Shown here in pieces: positions 54,122-64,000 of a stretch of DNA of 64,000 bases. Both the position numbers and the translations under genes were made by a program. The stretch lies in assembly GCA_021396245.1 (NCBI GenBank), contig WNYE01000074.1, forward strand, positions 124,001 to 188,000. Reading direction: 5' to 3'. The DNA is from Sporothrix humicola (taxonomy: Eukaryota > Ascomycota > Sordariomycetes > Ophiostomatales > Ophiostomataceae). The notes below the pieces were generated by a model. That model was given only the letters and a program-made list of their open reading frames with translations, ran no database searches and was not told the origin of the DNA. Position 1 is the first letter of the stretch, and each line of letters opens with the position of its first letter.

Positions 54122-55654
54122 TGTATGTGTGGCAGGGGCTGTAATTGTGAAGAAATAAATGCTGAATGAGATGAGATGAAAAAGTGCAAGTGTAATTTGT
54201 GATGAGTGGGATGTGTGATGATGTGCGGTGCTGTTTGATGCTATGAGTGTAGTGTGGTGATGTAAGATGTAAAGTGTAGATACTCATAGATGGTGATGCA
54301 AATGAGAATGAGGAAGGGAATACTGTTTTGTTACCCTAGGATCAAGATGAACTTGGTGGGTGAACAGTTGTTATATGTATATTTGGATGTGTTCAAAGAG
54401 CTGTTCACTCAAAGGCGCTTTAAGCAAAGAGGTTATTTAGAGAGTGTAAAGGGAAAAGGCGTCAAGGGTCTCTTTCTGGCAGGCCCTTTGATCCATCCTT
54501 TGTTCACGATCTATCTTGTGCCTAATTTTGAGTGAAAGGCGACGGAAGGAGACAAAGGGCAAAAAGGAGAAAACAGAAAACAAAAAACAATAGAGGGCGC
54601 AAGACGTTGGACAAAGAGCAGGCGGTTAGAAAGTCCATTGTAAAATTGCATTGTCGGTTATCCAAAAGCGGGTGTCCCTTGCACGTTTATTTTCTGTTTC
54701 AATGTCCACCGTTGACATTTACACTCACATTCAACGTCACTTCACCGGCTCGCGCCCGGCCTTGAACCGCAGGCCGATCTGACCATTCTACCCGTTTTGA
54801 CCTACGGCCATGTCGCGGCCGGGCAGATTTAGAATGGCGTCTAACATTTTGACATATTTTGACCTCCGCTGTCATGTTTGTTGGAGTTGCCGCTGGATGG
54901 ACTGTCACGTTTGGTGCTACTAACAACTTTCAGCGGATTAGCCGCCGTTCGACGTCACCCTCTTTGTGTGTGTACGACACCCTCTTCCAACGTCCTTGTT
55001 AAACGCCTTACACATCTTCATCGGGCGCATCTCTCAGAAAACCAAGATTGCGATCATTTTTGCATCGCCTTGTAGTAGAAACACAGCCCTCCAGGCGCGT
55101 AAAAAACCAATAGACAAGACGCATTTTGGAAAGAGACGACAAACGTGTAACCAACGACAGAAAACGGCTCAGTGGCCAGGCCACGCTGTGTAAATACAGG
55201 CCGGAACAGGCCTTTTGCACTGCCAAACTGAGTCCACTGCCAAAAACAGCCCTGCCAAACCGGCCAACACAAAGACTGCAACCAACACGTCTCTTTGTTT
55301 ACTCCTGTTCTTTGAGCGCAGCCGCCCAGCCATTCATATCGTAGGAAAGGAACATTTTCTTTGTACTCTGTTTACAAACCATACACAGGTCTCTCATATA
55401 TTTCATTGATAAACACATTCGATTGAACAATAGACGCCCACCAAAGGAACAGTGCCACCGAACAACAAACAACGATAAACAAATAAGGACGAAACATTGA
55501 AACAAACATGTTTCCCGGATTGATGACGGCCAGATCAAACGGCCCCAAAACAGGGTCCCTTTTCAAACAGCCGCCCATTCTCTCTTTGACTTTCTCAACC
55601 GCCTTTCGCCTCCACGCCATCCCCCTTGCTTCACTCTCAATCCGACTTTTGATT
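54122..55654. other. Intergenic region
   Basis: Left part: promoter and leader of the J-domain gene on the minus strand. Right part: 3' flank of the metallo-hydrolase. No supportable gene in 1.5 kb. Confidence 0.5.
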
Positions 55655-56788
55655 CTATTTCAGGTGCGCAAAGTCCTCGAGGAAGGCCCACTCCGTTTTG
55701 GTGACCAAATCCCGCGCGACAAAGTCGTCAATCGTGCCGTTGGGGAAGAAGAGGCCGGCGTCGTCGAGCGCACTGTACACGTGCGCGTCGTGCGCGCAAA
55801 CGACAAACACGGTCGGGTGGGCATCCCATGCCTGCAGTTTTGTGAGCGTGGCGGCTGCCTCGCCCGAGTCGAGGTGGCCAGGGCCGGCCGGCGTGAAGAG
55901 GGGTGAGATCGGGGCGCCGTCGAAATGGCTCAACAGTTTCGACTGTGCCCACTCCTGCGGCAACGGGCGGTACGGACTCGGCCGCAGCTCACCTATGTGG
56001 TGAAAGCCGTCGCCGGCCATGAGGATAAAGTGGCCGCCGTCTTCTGTGCTCACCCTAGCCAAGCCGCAGAGATGTCCAGGGGCATGGCCAGGCGTGTCCA
56101 GCAGATAGAAAGACCCATCGCCGAAATAGTCGAGAGCACGAAAGCCCCCGAGCGTCAAAGTGAACTCGTCCTCCTTGAGCTGGCGAAACGTGCGACCCTT
56201 GTAGTCACTTTCTAAAATGAGCGACTCGGGGTCGGCGGGGTAGCCGGGCAGGAGGCGGGGGACCTCCTTATGATCGTGCGCGTGACCCTCCGCCCCGTGT
56301 TGGTGTTGGCAAGGCCCAAAGTTGGGCCCGACCACGAGGGCGGTCCCCGGCCCAAACAGCGCCGGATTCCCGACATGGTCCAAGTGCGCATGGCTCCACA
56401 CAATCGCCTCCACCGAGTCGGGGTCAACCCCGCCCTCGCCGAGAATGGTATGGACATCCTTTTCGACCTCCAGACTGGCCGCCGGCTCGCCCGTGCTCGT
56501 TTTCTGCTGGAACAGCTGCTGGACGCCTGCGAGCGTGGCCGGGCTGAACCCGGTGGCCCAATCGCTGCGTGTGCCGAGGTCAAACAGAATACGTCGGACC
56601 GTGTCGCCCGTCTTGGACTTGTGCTCCACCAGGAACGAAAACGATTTGACGGGCTTCAGGACTTCAAAGCCCGGCACAGACGGCGCCATCAACAAGGATG
56701 CGGGGACGGTAATGTCCGTCGTGGAGTCGATGACGGCCACGCTGACCGTGCTGGTCGAAGCGGGGATGTTGAGGGCTGGCGCTGTCAT
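55655..56788 (-). CDS. Metallo-beta-lactamase-fold hydrolase
   Basis: A 377-residue single-exon protein. It has the dinuclear metal signature of the fold: HxHxDH in SHAHLDHVGN, a third His in DTPGHAPGHLCG, the bridging Asp in LMAGDGFHH and the last His in VVCAHDAHV. The substrate pocket loop has PNFGPCQHQHG followed by a His-rich GHAHDH. The N-terminus has no signal peptide. Fungal relatives include lactonases and thioesterase-like enzymes of secondary metabolism; this DLGTRSDWATGFSP..EEVEKDV type is close to a group annotated broadly as metallo-beta-lactamase family, often near detoxification genes. The natural substrate is not known. No cluster partner is evident next to it. Confidence 0.9.
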   Translation of the reverse strand: MTAPALNIPASTSTVSVAVIDSTTDITVPASLLMAPSVPGFEVLKPVKSFSFLVEHKSKTGDTVRRILFDLGTRSDWATGFSPATLAGVQQLFQQKTSTGEPAASLEVEKDVHTILGEGGVDPDSVEAIVWSHAHLDHVGNPALFGPGTALVVGPNFGPCQHQHGAEGHAHDHKEVPRLLPGYPADPESLILESDYKGRTFRQLKEDEFTLTLGGFRALDYFGDGSFYLLDTPGHAPGHLCGLARVSTEDGGHFILMAGDGFHHIGELRPSPYRPLPQEWAQSKLLSHFDGAPISPLFTPAGPGHLDSGEAAATLTKLQAWDAHPTVFVVCAHDAHVYSALDDAGLFFPNGTIDDFVARDLVTKTEWAFLEDFAHLK

Positions 56789-57861
56789 GGTGAAGATTGT
56801 GGGGTTGAAGCGTCGATATGTTTGTAAATAGGAGCAGTGAATATGCTCTGGCTTGTGTTAATCTCTCTGTTAACCACGACCATTCCAATACTTTATATGT
56901 TGTCGATGTTGTCTAGCTGAATCTTCACGATTATGCCATGATGCAACACCGGACAATATTTCCAGGGTCTCGATTGTAAATACAAGATACATGCCGTTCT
57001 GTCGGAGAGTTTTGTCGATTGGCATTAGTGGACGTGTTGATAGCATAGGATCACGACATTCGGATATAACTGCAGGGGATAAGGCGGGATGCAACCCGGG
57101 GATGCAACTTGCAAGTCTGAATGGCTAAAAGATGTTCGAGACCGCGAGGTGAATTTTGGCACGGCAAGATGAACAGTAAATCAGAGAGGAAATTTCAATT
57201 TGAATTTGGACCACATAATTAGTATGGTCCTGTGGCTTTGATATACAAAGCGAGATGGTAAACTATCGTACACATAGATGACACTGAAGATGTCAAACTC
57301 GACTGGAAAAAACAAATAGGAGATCGCCCCGTCTCGAACAACTGCAAAAGCAATTGCAACAACAGACAGGCGTAACATGCCTGCTGTGGCACATGCCTGC
57401 TGCGGCAGAAAAAAACCACTGCAACAAACAACAAACTTATGGGCAAACAGCCCCGCAAACGAAACAAACTAAAAAACCACAACTCTCAAACAACTTCCTT
57501 CAAAAACAAAATTCCACCAACTTCAACGTTGCTCAACTCTCGCCCTTTCCTCGCCTTTTTTTTGTGCCACAGAAAAGTGCTGCGGGTGTTTGCATCCTTT
57601 TCAACGTTTTTTTTCTTTCATGACAGTTATTCCCGTTTCAAGCCAGCCCAAATGCTGGCAAACCACCCACTCGATTTGTCATCCTTGATGACAAACACCA
57701 AAAAGTCTCCGAGGAGACAGCATTCACAAAACAGTGGCAGAAGCCACACAACTCGGCGACGCAACGACGCAAAGCAGAATAGCAGAAGCAAAACAAAAGA
57801 GAAGAAAAAGAAAACAAAAAGCAAGTGCACCAACTGCCAGCTCATCAGCAGCACGGTGCGC
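56789..57861. other. Intergenic region
   Basis: Promoter of the metallo-hydrolase on the left; on the right the A-rich 3' flank of the next minus-strand gene, which yields a spurious Lys/Asn-rich frame on the plus strand. Confidence 0.5.
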
Positions 57862-60030
57862 TCAATCGAAAAAGTGCGGTAGCATACGCGCCGCCAAGAA
57901 GACCATGTCCAGGTCGGCCAGAAGCTGGATCCCGATCTCAGTGGCAAGAAGGCCACACATGCGGCGGACCCGGTCGTCTTGGCCGTGCATAATCAACAGC
58001 AGTGCCTCCATGACGTTTGTGAACGTGCCATTGTCAAATCGTCTGCCAAAGTGGGAGAACTGCTCGGTGACGTCGATATTGATCCTGCCGTCGAGGTGCA
58101 GCTCCTCGGAATAGGAGCGCGGCACGTAGATGTGACGCTCGCAGCAGGCGTTTATCAGCGGCACGGTCGCGTACGCATAAAAATCCGCCTTGTAGGGGAG
58201 AGTCTTGTGTTCGGGGACGGCAGGAAGAGGCAGCTCGTGCTGCGATTCTTCGTCGGCCCGGTTCTCCAGCACGAGACGAGCCCACCGCGTCTCGTCCGAG
58301 CCCCGTGCGGCCTCGATGCGGGCGTCAGACTCACTCATGGCGGGCAGGTCCGTGGCCTTGGCCTTGTGGACTGGGGGGCGCACGTAGGCCTCGAGGTAGC
58401 GCCGGACCATGACGACTGGGTCTGCATCCATGCTGTTGCTGTTGGGATTCTGGACAAACGTGCTGCCCATGGGGCCGGCCGTCTCCGTCAGCCCCTTAAC
58501 CACCCGGATTTCTTGTGCGAATTCCTCATCAAAACGCTTGACATAATTGGCGGCAACGCGATACTGGGAGATCAGTGTCTGCCAAGCGTAGCTAAATCGG
58601 CGGATCACGGCAGAATTAACGCGAAAAACACCCAGAGAAACAAAGAAGCCGGACATGGACTTGCGGGTGAAGTGGAGCTGGAGGTCACCGTCCTCGACAA
58701 TGGTGCGGAAGTCCAAATGGTAGACGCCGTAGCCGCCATTGTCAAACAGCGAGTCGTTGCCCTGGCAGAAGAAGCTAAAGAAGGCGCTGGTCTCATTCCG
58801 CCGTTCTCGAGCAATCTGCTCCTCGACCGCGGGGCTGTTCGAAAATTGGGGCTCAGGCAGCCTGGCGTGGAAGATGTTCAAGGCATTCGACGCAACAGCT
58901 GCAATGTCCGCCTGGGAAGGGACGGTGGCAACAGTGGCATCAGTGGCAACGGGAGGACCCGAGGCAGGTGGGCCAACAGTGGTGGGGCCAGCGAGAGAAA
59001 TGGCCGCAGCAGGGCCGGTGTTGACAGGCTCGACAGGAGGAGGTCCAGCAGCAGCGCCAGCAGGAACTCCAGTGTCGGCGTGACCAGCAGGAGCAGGGCC
59101 AGTTGCCTGGAGAACGGGCACGAGAGGAGGGGCAGGTCCGAAAACGGGAGGCTCGGCCACAGCAAGAGCAGCAGCAGCCGCGAGGGCAAGAGAAGCAACG
59201 ACGTCCTCAGAGACCGGGGCAGGGGCAGGTGCCGGGTGCTGGGGCGGCTGGGGCTGCACGTTGAGGAAGACAGTGCCATTCTCTTCACCGATGATTGAAC
59301 GCGACGAATCGGCCGAGGCAGAAGAGAACAAAGACACGGCATCGTCGTCTTCGTAATAGTCGTCGTCGTGCTGGTCGTCGTCCCAATCAATGTGATAACC
59401 GTCATCCGAAGCGTGGCCGCCGAGCTGATCAGACTCGTCGCTGCCCACGAGCGTGCACTCGTCGGATGTGGTGTCGCCCGTGGCGACCCGAGTGGCCGCG
59501 TCGTCGACATCGGACTCGTCCGCATTTCCGTCTGACTGGGTCGCGTTGGGATCGGACTCAGAATCCGAGTCGTGGACGACGATCGGATCCACGACACGGG
59601 ACGACGAAGAGGGGCCAGCACGGCCGCCCAGCACGCTGCGCAGGCTGGCCACGCTGCTCTTGGTCGGGTTACTCTTCGTGACGCGGTTGGCCGTCGCGAG
59701 GACGACGCTGCGCGTGGGCGAGCCGGGGCCCGGGGACATGCGGGCTGGGGCGGCGTGGCCCGCGCCAGACACGGGACGGGAGCTCTTGCCCTGCTGGCTG
59801 GAGCCAGCAGCCTCCTTGCCCTTGTTGCCAGGGCCAAGAGCAGAAGACGGGCCAGCAATGGCCGGGTGAGAGCCGTCCGAAGTCAGGTCAATGGCCTGAA
59901 CAGTCTCGCCGCCGGCTGGGACGGAGGGGCCAGGGTCAGACGGCCCGGCACCAGACGAAGCAGCCTCTTCGGCCAGCTCAAAGGCATTGGACGAGGCGCC
60001 CACCTTCTTGCATGCGGCGGGACGCGGCAT
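57862..60030 (-). CDS. Large low-complexity protein with SUMO-interaction-like motifs and an unrecognised C-terminal domain
   Basis: 722 residues, one coding exon, start at 60030. I do not recognise the family. Residues 1-160 are Ser/Gly/Pro-rich and contain two hydrophobic-core-plus-acid motifs like SUMO-interaction motifs, VQAIDLTSD (44-52) and PIVVHDSDSESD (149-160). An acidic Asp-rich tract (about 205-245) and a Pro/Ala/Val-rich section (about 270-385) follow. The C-terminal third (about 390-722) is ordered, with many aromatic and hydrophobic positions (AFFSFFCQGNDSLFD, VYHLDFRTIVEDGDLQLHF, FYAYATVPLINACCERHIY, GTFTNVMEALLLIMHG). Nuclear location is plausible from the SIM-like motifs only. 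The 5' leader seems to contain several introns (separate entry). Possible relation to the broken gene at 648 is only in style, not in alignable sequence. Confidence 0.75.
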   Translation of the reverse strand: MPRPAACKKVGASSNAFELAEEAASSGAGPSDPGPSVPAGGETVQAIDLTSDGSHPAIAGPSSALGPGNKGKEAAGSSQQGKSSRPVSGAGHAAPARMSPGPGSPTRSVVLATANRVTKSNPTKSSVASLRSVLGGRAGPSSSSRVVDPIVVHDSDSESDPNATQSDGNADESDVDDAATRVATGDTTSDECTLVGSDESDQLGGHASDDGYHIDWDDDQHDDDYYEDDDAVSLFSSASADSSRSIIGEENGTVFLNVQPQPPQHPAPAPAPVSEDVVASLALAAAAALAVAEPPVFGPAPPLVPVLQATGPAPAGHADTGVPAGAAAGPPPVEPVNTGPAAAISLAGPTTVGPPASGPPVATDATVATVPSQADIAAVASNALNIFHARLPEPQFSNSPAVEEQIARERRNETSAFFSFFCQGNDSLFDNGGYGVYHLDFRTIVEDGDLQLHFTRKSMSGFFVSLGVFRVNSAVIRRFSYAWQTLISQYRVAANYVKRFDEEFAQEIRVVKGLTETAGPMGSTFVQNPNSNSMDADPVVMVRRYLEAYVRPPVHKAKATDLPAMSESDARIEAARGSDETRWARLVLENRADEESQHELPLPAVPEHKTLPYKADFYAYATVPLINACCERHIYVPRSYSEELHLDGRINIDVTEQFSHFGRRFDNGTFTNVMEALLLIMHGQDDRVRRMCGLLATEIGIQLLADLDMVFLAARMLPHFFD

Positions 60031-60700
60031 CTTGTCAGACGGGCTGTAAGTGTGTTAATCTCTCATCTCGTATGCTTGACTGATCCGTTGGTATAAGTGA
60101 CTTACAGAAAGAGATGGAATATTCTCGTGAGTCGTCCATAGTGACAGTTGAGAAGACAAGCTCTTGGGATGTGTGGGTTGGGACGAGCAAAAGACGCCGT
60201 GAAGTTGGGGCAGGATGCTATAAGACGAATGATTGTTAGTCGTGATCAATAATATCTATGAGATGAGTGAGGCATAAATGAGATGACATACCGATGATGA
60301 TGCCCGAAGGCAGAGACGAAAGACCGCGTGAAAGAGCGGTGACAACACGAAAGAGACGTGCAAAGAGACGAAAAGAAAAGACGACGGTGACGTGGCAGGT
60401 CGTCCGACGCACGAAAACAGTCTGAAGATGCGATGGTCTATTATACTCTTGTTAGTCACAGTGTTATTCAAAGATGTGATGATGAGAGACGTGATGATGT
60501 GTGAAGCTGTGATGATGTCTGAAAGACGCTATGATGCTCCAGAAGCTTCGAGCAGCAGCAACGATGAAGGGATGACGGCAGAAGGACATGGGACTGTATA
60601 GAATAGGACGCGATGATAATATGATGACACTTACAGGAATCAGGGAGAGTTGGTGATGCCTCCGAAGATGGGAGGCGGACGAAGTGGTGATGTGAGAAAA
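60031..60700 (-). other. 5' leader with up to three introns
   Basis: Upstream of the start at 60030 the minus strand shows three donor-branch-acceptor sets. They are 60105-60044 (GTAAGT, ATTAACAC, CAG; 62 bases, ending 13 bases before the ATG), 60291-60218 (GTATGT, GACTAAC, TAG; 74 bases) and, less certainly, 60634-60438 (GTAAGT, GACTAAC, TAG; 197 bases). The exons between them lack an open frame joined to the main one, so these would be untranslated. Splicing is inferred from the signals. Confidence 0.55.
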
Positions 60701-62748
60701 AAAGAGAAGAAGAAGGAGAAGAAGAGGGAGAGAGGAGAGAAAAAAAATCTGGGAGGAGGGATATTTATTCACATTCGAAAAAAAGTCTGCTGCCTACTCG
60801 GAAGAAATAGTAGCCGTAAATTTGAAAAGAAAAGGAAGGTGCACCATTTTTTCAAAAACAAAAGGAAGGAGCGAACGTGGGAGGGGGGTGTACAATGGGT
60901 CCATCTCGCTAATAGAGCGAGCAACAGACGAAAATGACGAGCAATGATTCTATTTGATTCTACAGTACACAATGATAACAGCACTCTCTACAAAATCTTG
61001 CAAGGACAAGCATAATACCGTCAATGATGCTTGAAATCTATTCGTAGTGTCAGCCTGATCAAAGACCGAGCAAGATGCGTCAAGGCCACCACCTGTAGGT
61101 GCACATCCACACGCAACACACGGGCAACAATTGCTCTCGGATAATCCAATGACCCTTCCTCACAAGATATTGTGTATGAGGAACGGTACAAAATACATGC
61201 AGTTGTAGTTTTCGACGCGTCTGGGGCGTGCGTGTAAGAGAGAGAGAGGAAACGGCACATTATGTTTTCACGAGACCACAGCAAAGGCACAAAGCACGTT
61301 AAGCGGTCAATGTGAGTACCTGCATACGAACTCGCCGCTGCTCTACATGCTCGTATGTTTTGCATCTATGTTATGATATTTGTCGTTGCATGGCAGTCTT
61401 ATGAAAATCGTGAAGATGCACCTTGATGACCCCGGTCATTTTGCACTTTGAAGCCGCACAAAAATCCTTCGGATGGGGCCCATGCTTCGTGAATAGCACC
61501 TACAAAATGAGATGAGTCGGATGTACGTCCGGGCAGAATCCCAGAGCTGTTTGTCATTCAGGCCTTTCGTGAGATTCTTATGACTGTTTTGTGACGATGA
61601 ACTTACTTTGAATATTTCGGCGGAACATTTGGTCCGACGACTTTTGTTTGACCATAGTACACTATCAGTCCTCTACTCCTACCTTCTGCAAGCTTCCCTG
61701 CCCTCGATTACGACTTTTTTCAAATCTCGAATCTTTCTCACTTTTTCGGCAGGTTTGTTTACATCGGCTGTGTACATACATATTTTGGTGGTAGCTACAC
61801 ACCACCTTGTGTTATCCCCGCAGTACTTGGCCCAAAACGAGCTAAAAAAGTGAGAGGAGGTTGAGAGACGTAAAGGGGCCCAGGTCACCGGGACCTGGCA
61901 ACCGCGCCAAGGAAATTTCGCCACCGTGACGCGAGATGCGAGCATGTCAAGCGATATAAAATAAAAATGAATTCATCGATTAAACGTATTATCTTTTATT
62001 TCACGTTCCTCTATCGACGTCGTTTTCTGCACTGTCTCGACTGCGAGACCCTCGGACATAATGTAAAAGTCCGGCGAGGCTCGGCTATATGGACAAGCCA
62101 TCTCGGGTTTTGTAACATCCGCGACGATGATGCTGCCATTCTCTAATAGATACGGTGCATGTAGAGCATTCAACCGTCGTGTAGTTGCTATCAAGTTGTT
62201 GTTGATATGGTCGACCATCACGATGATGCTTGTGGGAAACCAGTGAACTTCACTTACATACAAGTCCATTGCCTAATTCGGATCTCGGGTGTCCGAAACA
62301 CCCGAACGTGTATGACGGTGGTGTATGTGTTTTGTTCAATATACAAAATGGGCAGAGGCAGAGAGATCACCTTGTTGAGCCCCTGGTGGTAATGGTAATT
62401 ACATCGTGTGCTTGTATGGTATGTATAGTTATCCGTTATCGATGAAGCTCACAATATTAGGTAGACAGATCACGGAGTAATCGATTCATATCGTCCGAGA
62501 CCGGCCAATGCCAGAAACCTGGCAGAAAAGGGCGTCTCGTATTTTGCCCGAGTCATATATAAGTGTTGAGTTTTATGTGCCTCACCCATAGATGAAAGGG
62601 AAGGCGAATCTTTTGTCTGCGCCCGATTTCCATCATGTATAAGTTGGCAACCGATGCCAATAATAAGTAACGGATAACAGACAACAGACATCACATAGTA
62701 ATCTGCAAGCCCTGCCCGTTTGTATGTCTTCCTCCAACCTCTCCCGTA
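60701..62748. other. Intergenic region
   Basis: Apart from the small frame at 61973-62269 I see nothing to support. The left part is purine-rich (promoter of the previous gene). ACGGAGTA occurs at 62472-62479. Confidence 0.45.
61973..62269 (-). CDS. Small hypothetical frame, possible gene remnant
   Basis: A 98-codon frame with a natural-looking residue mix (LLENGSIIVADVTKPEM, SPDFYIMSEGLAVETVQ) unlike the surrounding non-coding sequence. An in-frame stop lies just upstream of its ATG, and a GTAAGT falls in codons 5-6, so it could be an exon of a larger, perhaps broken, gene. No family is recognised. Confidence 0.3.
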   Translation of the reverse strand: MDLYVSEVHWFPTSIIVMVDHINNNLIATTRRLNALHAPYLLENGSIIVADVTKPEMACPYSRASPDFYIMSEGLAVETVQKTTSIEEREIKDNTFNR

Positions 62749-64000
62749 TCATCTATCGCACCGGTGCTTCTCGATCCAGTTGTCGGTGACCAGCTCGGCC
62801 GCCGTGGCACGCTTCTCGGGAACCCATTGTATCATCCGTTGCATGAGACGTATGAACATCTCGCGGTCTTCTGGGTCATCTGTCCAGCTCGTCTCGATGT
62901 CGTGCCATGTTCGGGTGGGAGGTATAGGAGTGTCGCAGTTAAACTGTCCGTCAACGTAAAAGAACTTGGTCTTAACCGTACACCGGTCGACCAGCTCAAG
63001 TGGCGGCGGCCCGAGCAGAGAAATAATGATGGCCATGTGTACTCTGCTCCGGTACTCGTAGTTGTTGGCCGGGTCCTTGTACTCGAACAAGTGGCCGCCC
63101 TGGCACAGGTCCCAGACCATGCACCCGACGTTCCAAATGTCAATGGGGTACGACCAGGGGATCTCGAGCATCATTTCTGGGGAGCGGTAGGCATCCGGCT
63201 GGGCGTCTGCCGTGTTGACTTGGTCGCCTGGGACAGCAGAGCCAAAGTCGCAGAGGACTGGGTAGCCCAGAGACTCAGGCATGCTGATGGAGCGGGACTC
63301 GTAGATATAGTTTTCTGGGCCAACCTCTTTCCTCGGTGTCGGGTTGTCAAATTCGTTCTGTTCAAACTCGGACAGGACAGGATCTCGGTCATTTATCCGA
63401 AAAGCAAGGTTGTCGCCTTTGATGTCTGAGTGTATAAGTCGGCACTCGCTGTGCAGAAAGTCGAGGGCCAGGAATAGATGACGCAGTATCATGGCCATTA
63501 GCAACGGCGTAAACCGTCTAGTGTCGTTCATATAAAGTAGATTGCGGGCCGTGTCCCAGAGAGGAGCATGGACTAAACACTGGTGCTCATCTCCAGTCTT
63601 TGTACGAAGAGGAAAGTGGTCGAGGACGGTCCGGACGGCTTCGCAGCTGGGATGTGACGACCCAGTCGCGACGGCCTTGATCTTGTGGTATGTTTCTATT
63701 TCGGCGTGGGCCTGTTGTCCCAAGTCCTTGTCGCGGACAAACACCTTGAGGACCGCGTGGGATCGGAGGCTACACAGTTAAGGCATGCAAAAGAAGGGAG
63801 AAACTGACAGTCAACACTCTGCATAACACACCGTAAGTCCCTTACCAACCACACGGTCGACGTGATCCCAAAGCCCAGCTTGCCCACCACCTGGTATCGC
63901 TCCCCAAGGACTTGTCCGATGCACACGGGGTAGTATTGCGTGTCACAGAACGGCGCGTGCTCTTCCTCGACCGTCTTATCGGGGCCGATGCGGGGGAACG
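62749..64000 (-). CDS. SRPK-like protein kinase, 5' end beyond the window
   Basis: A Ser/Thr kinase of the group that includes SR-protein kinases. Two exons are visible on the minus strand: 64000-63832 (open at the window edge) and 63769-62749. The intron has GTGTGT, CTTAAC and TAG, phase 2, and joins VWLVRDLR to LRSHAVLKVFV. Landmarks: YYPVCIGQVLGERYQVVGKLGFG (Gly loop, typical SRPK entry), catalytic Lys in AVLKVF, the HSDIKGDN catalytic loop (HRD replaced by HSD), CDFGSA, and PDAYRSPEMMLEIPWSYPIDIWNVG (activation segment with APE replaced by SPE, then the W-x-x-G helix). An insert between DNLAF and CDFGSA is characteristic of the group. The C-terminus ends ATAAELVTDNWIEKH. About 395 residues are visible. 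Since it looks catalytically complete except for the HSD variant (known in this group), activity is likely. Confidence 0.9.

Noticed and set aside
57439..57882. Lys/Asn-rich 147-codon frame
   Set aside because: It comes from the A-rich 3' flank of the minus-strand gene and has no coding-like composition.
57979..59298. 439-codon open frame on the plus strand
   Set aside because: It is antisense to the long minus-strand gene at 57862-60030 and has no start context or recognisable motif.
1..64000. CRISPR arrays, insertion sequences, intact retrotransposons and rRNA genes
   Set aside because: No spaced direct repeats of CRISPR type, no reverse transcriptase or transposase motifs and no rRNA-like sequence were seen.

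Overview
This is a window of nuclear DNA from a filamentous ascomycete (Pezizomycotina). The evidence is short GT..AG introns of 54-104 bases with CTAAC-type branch sites, pyrimidine-rich promoters, Zn2Cys6 regulators, fungal-type MFS, APC and P450 families, and pectinases. The gene repertoire fits a plant-associated Sordariomycete, but this is inferred from the families present and not from any database comparison. There are about 20 protein-coding loci, spaced generously. I found no rRNA, tRNA, CRISPR array or intact transposon.

Layout. At 0.6-3.2 kb lies a low-complexity reading frame interrupted by two in-frame TAG codons. A small internally duplicated conserved protein follows (4.5-5.3 kb), then an apparently empty 3 kb stretch and a Hol1-like MFS transporter (8.2-10.4 kb). 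From 11 to 25.7 kb, two paralogous trypsin-fold proteins point outward. The left one (minus strand) carries a premature TAG and the right one (plus strand) looks intact. Between them sit an APC permease of the GABA/choline type, a cytochrome P450 and a DAL81/TamA-like Zn2Cys6 regulator. The shared promoter between permease and P450 contains an 11-bp minisatellite that creates a dense array of GATA-factor sites.

At 27-31 kb a pectin methylesterase and an endopolygalacturonase diverge from a shared 1.7 kb promoter; together they can demethylate and cut pectin. A frameshifted relic of a fungal membrane-protein family (31.3-31.9 kb), an alpha/beta hydrolase and two proteins of unknown function follow.

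The right half is mostly housekeeping: VPS35 of retromer (39.5-42.4 kb), a Tre1/glutamate-carboxypeptidase-like membrane protein, the ER-anchored E2 enzyme UBC6, a second Hol1-like MFS transporter sharing an intron position with the first, a membrane protein with two J-like regions, a metallo-beta-lactamase-fold hydrolase, a large low-complexity protein with SUMO-interaction-like motifs and an intron-rich leader, and an SRPK-like kinase cut off by the right edge.

The lead candidates for something new are the duplicated trypsin-fold family with its shared N-terminal module, and the GATA-site minisatellite placed between a permease and a P450 next to a TamA-like gene. All functional calls come from reading motifs by eye; no similarity search was run.
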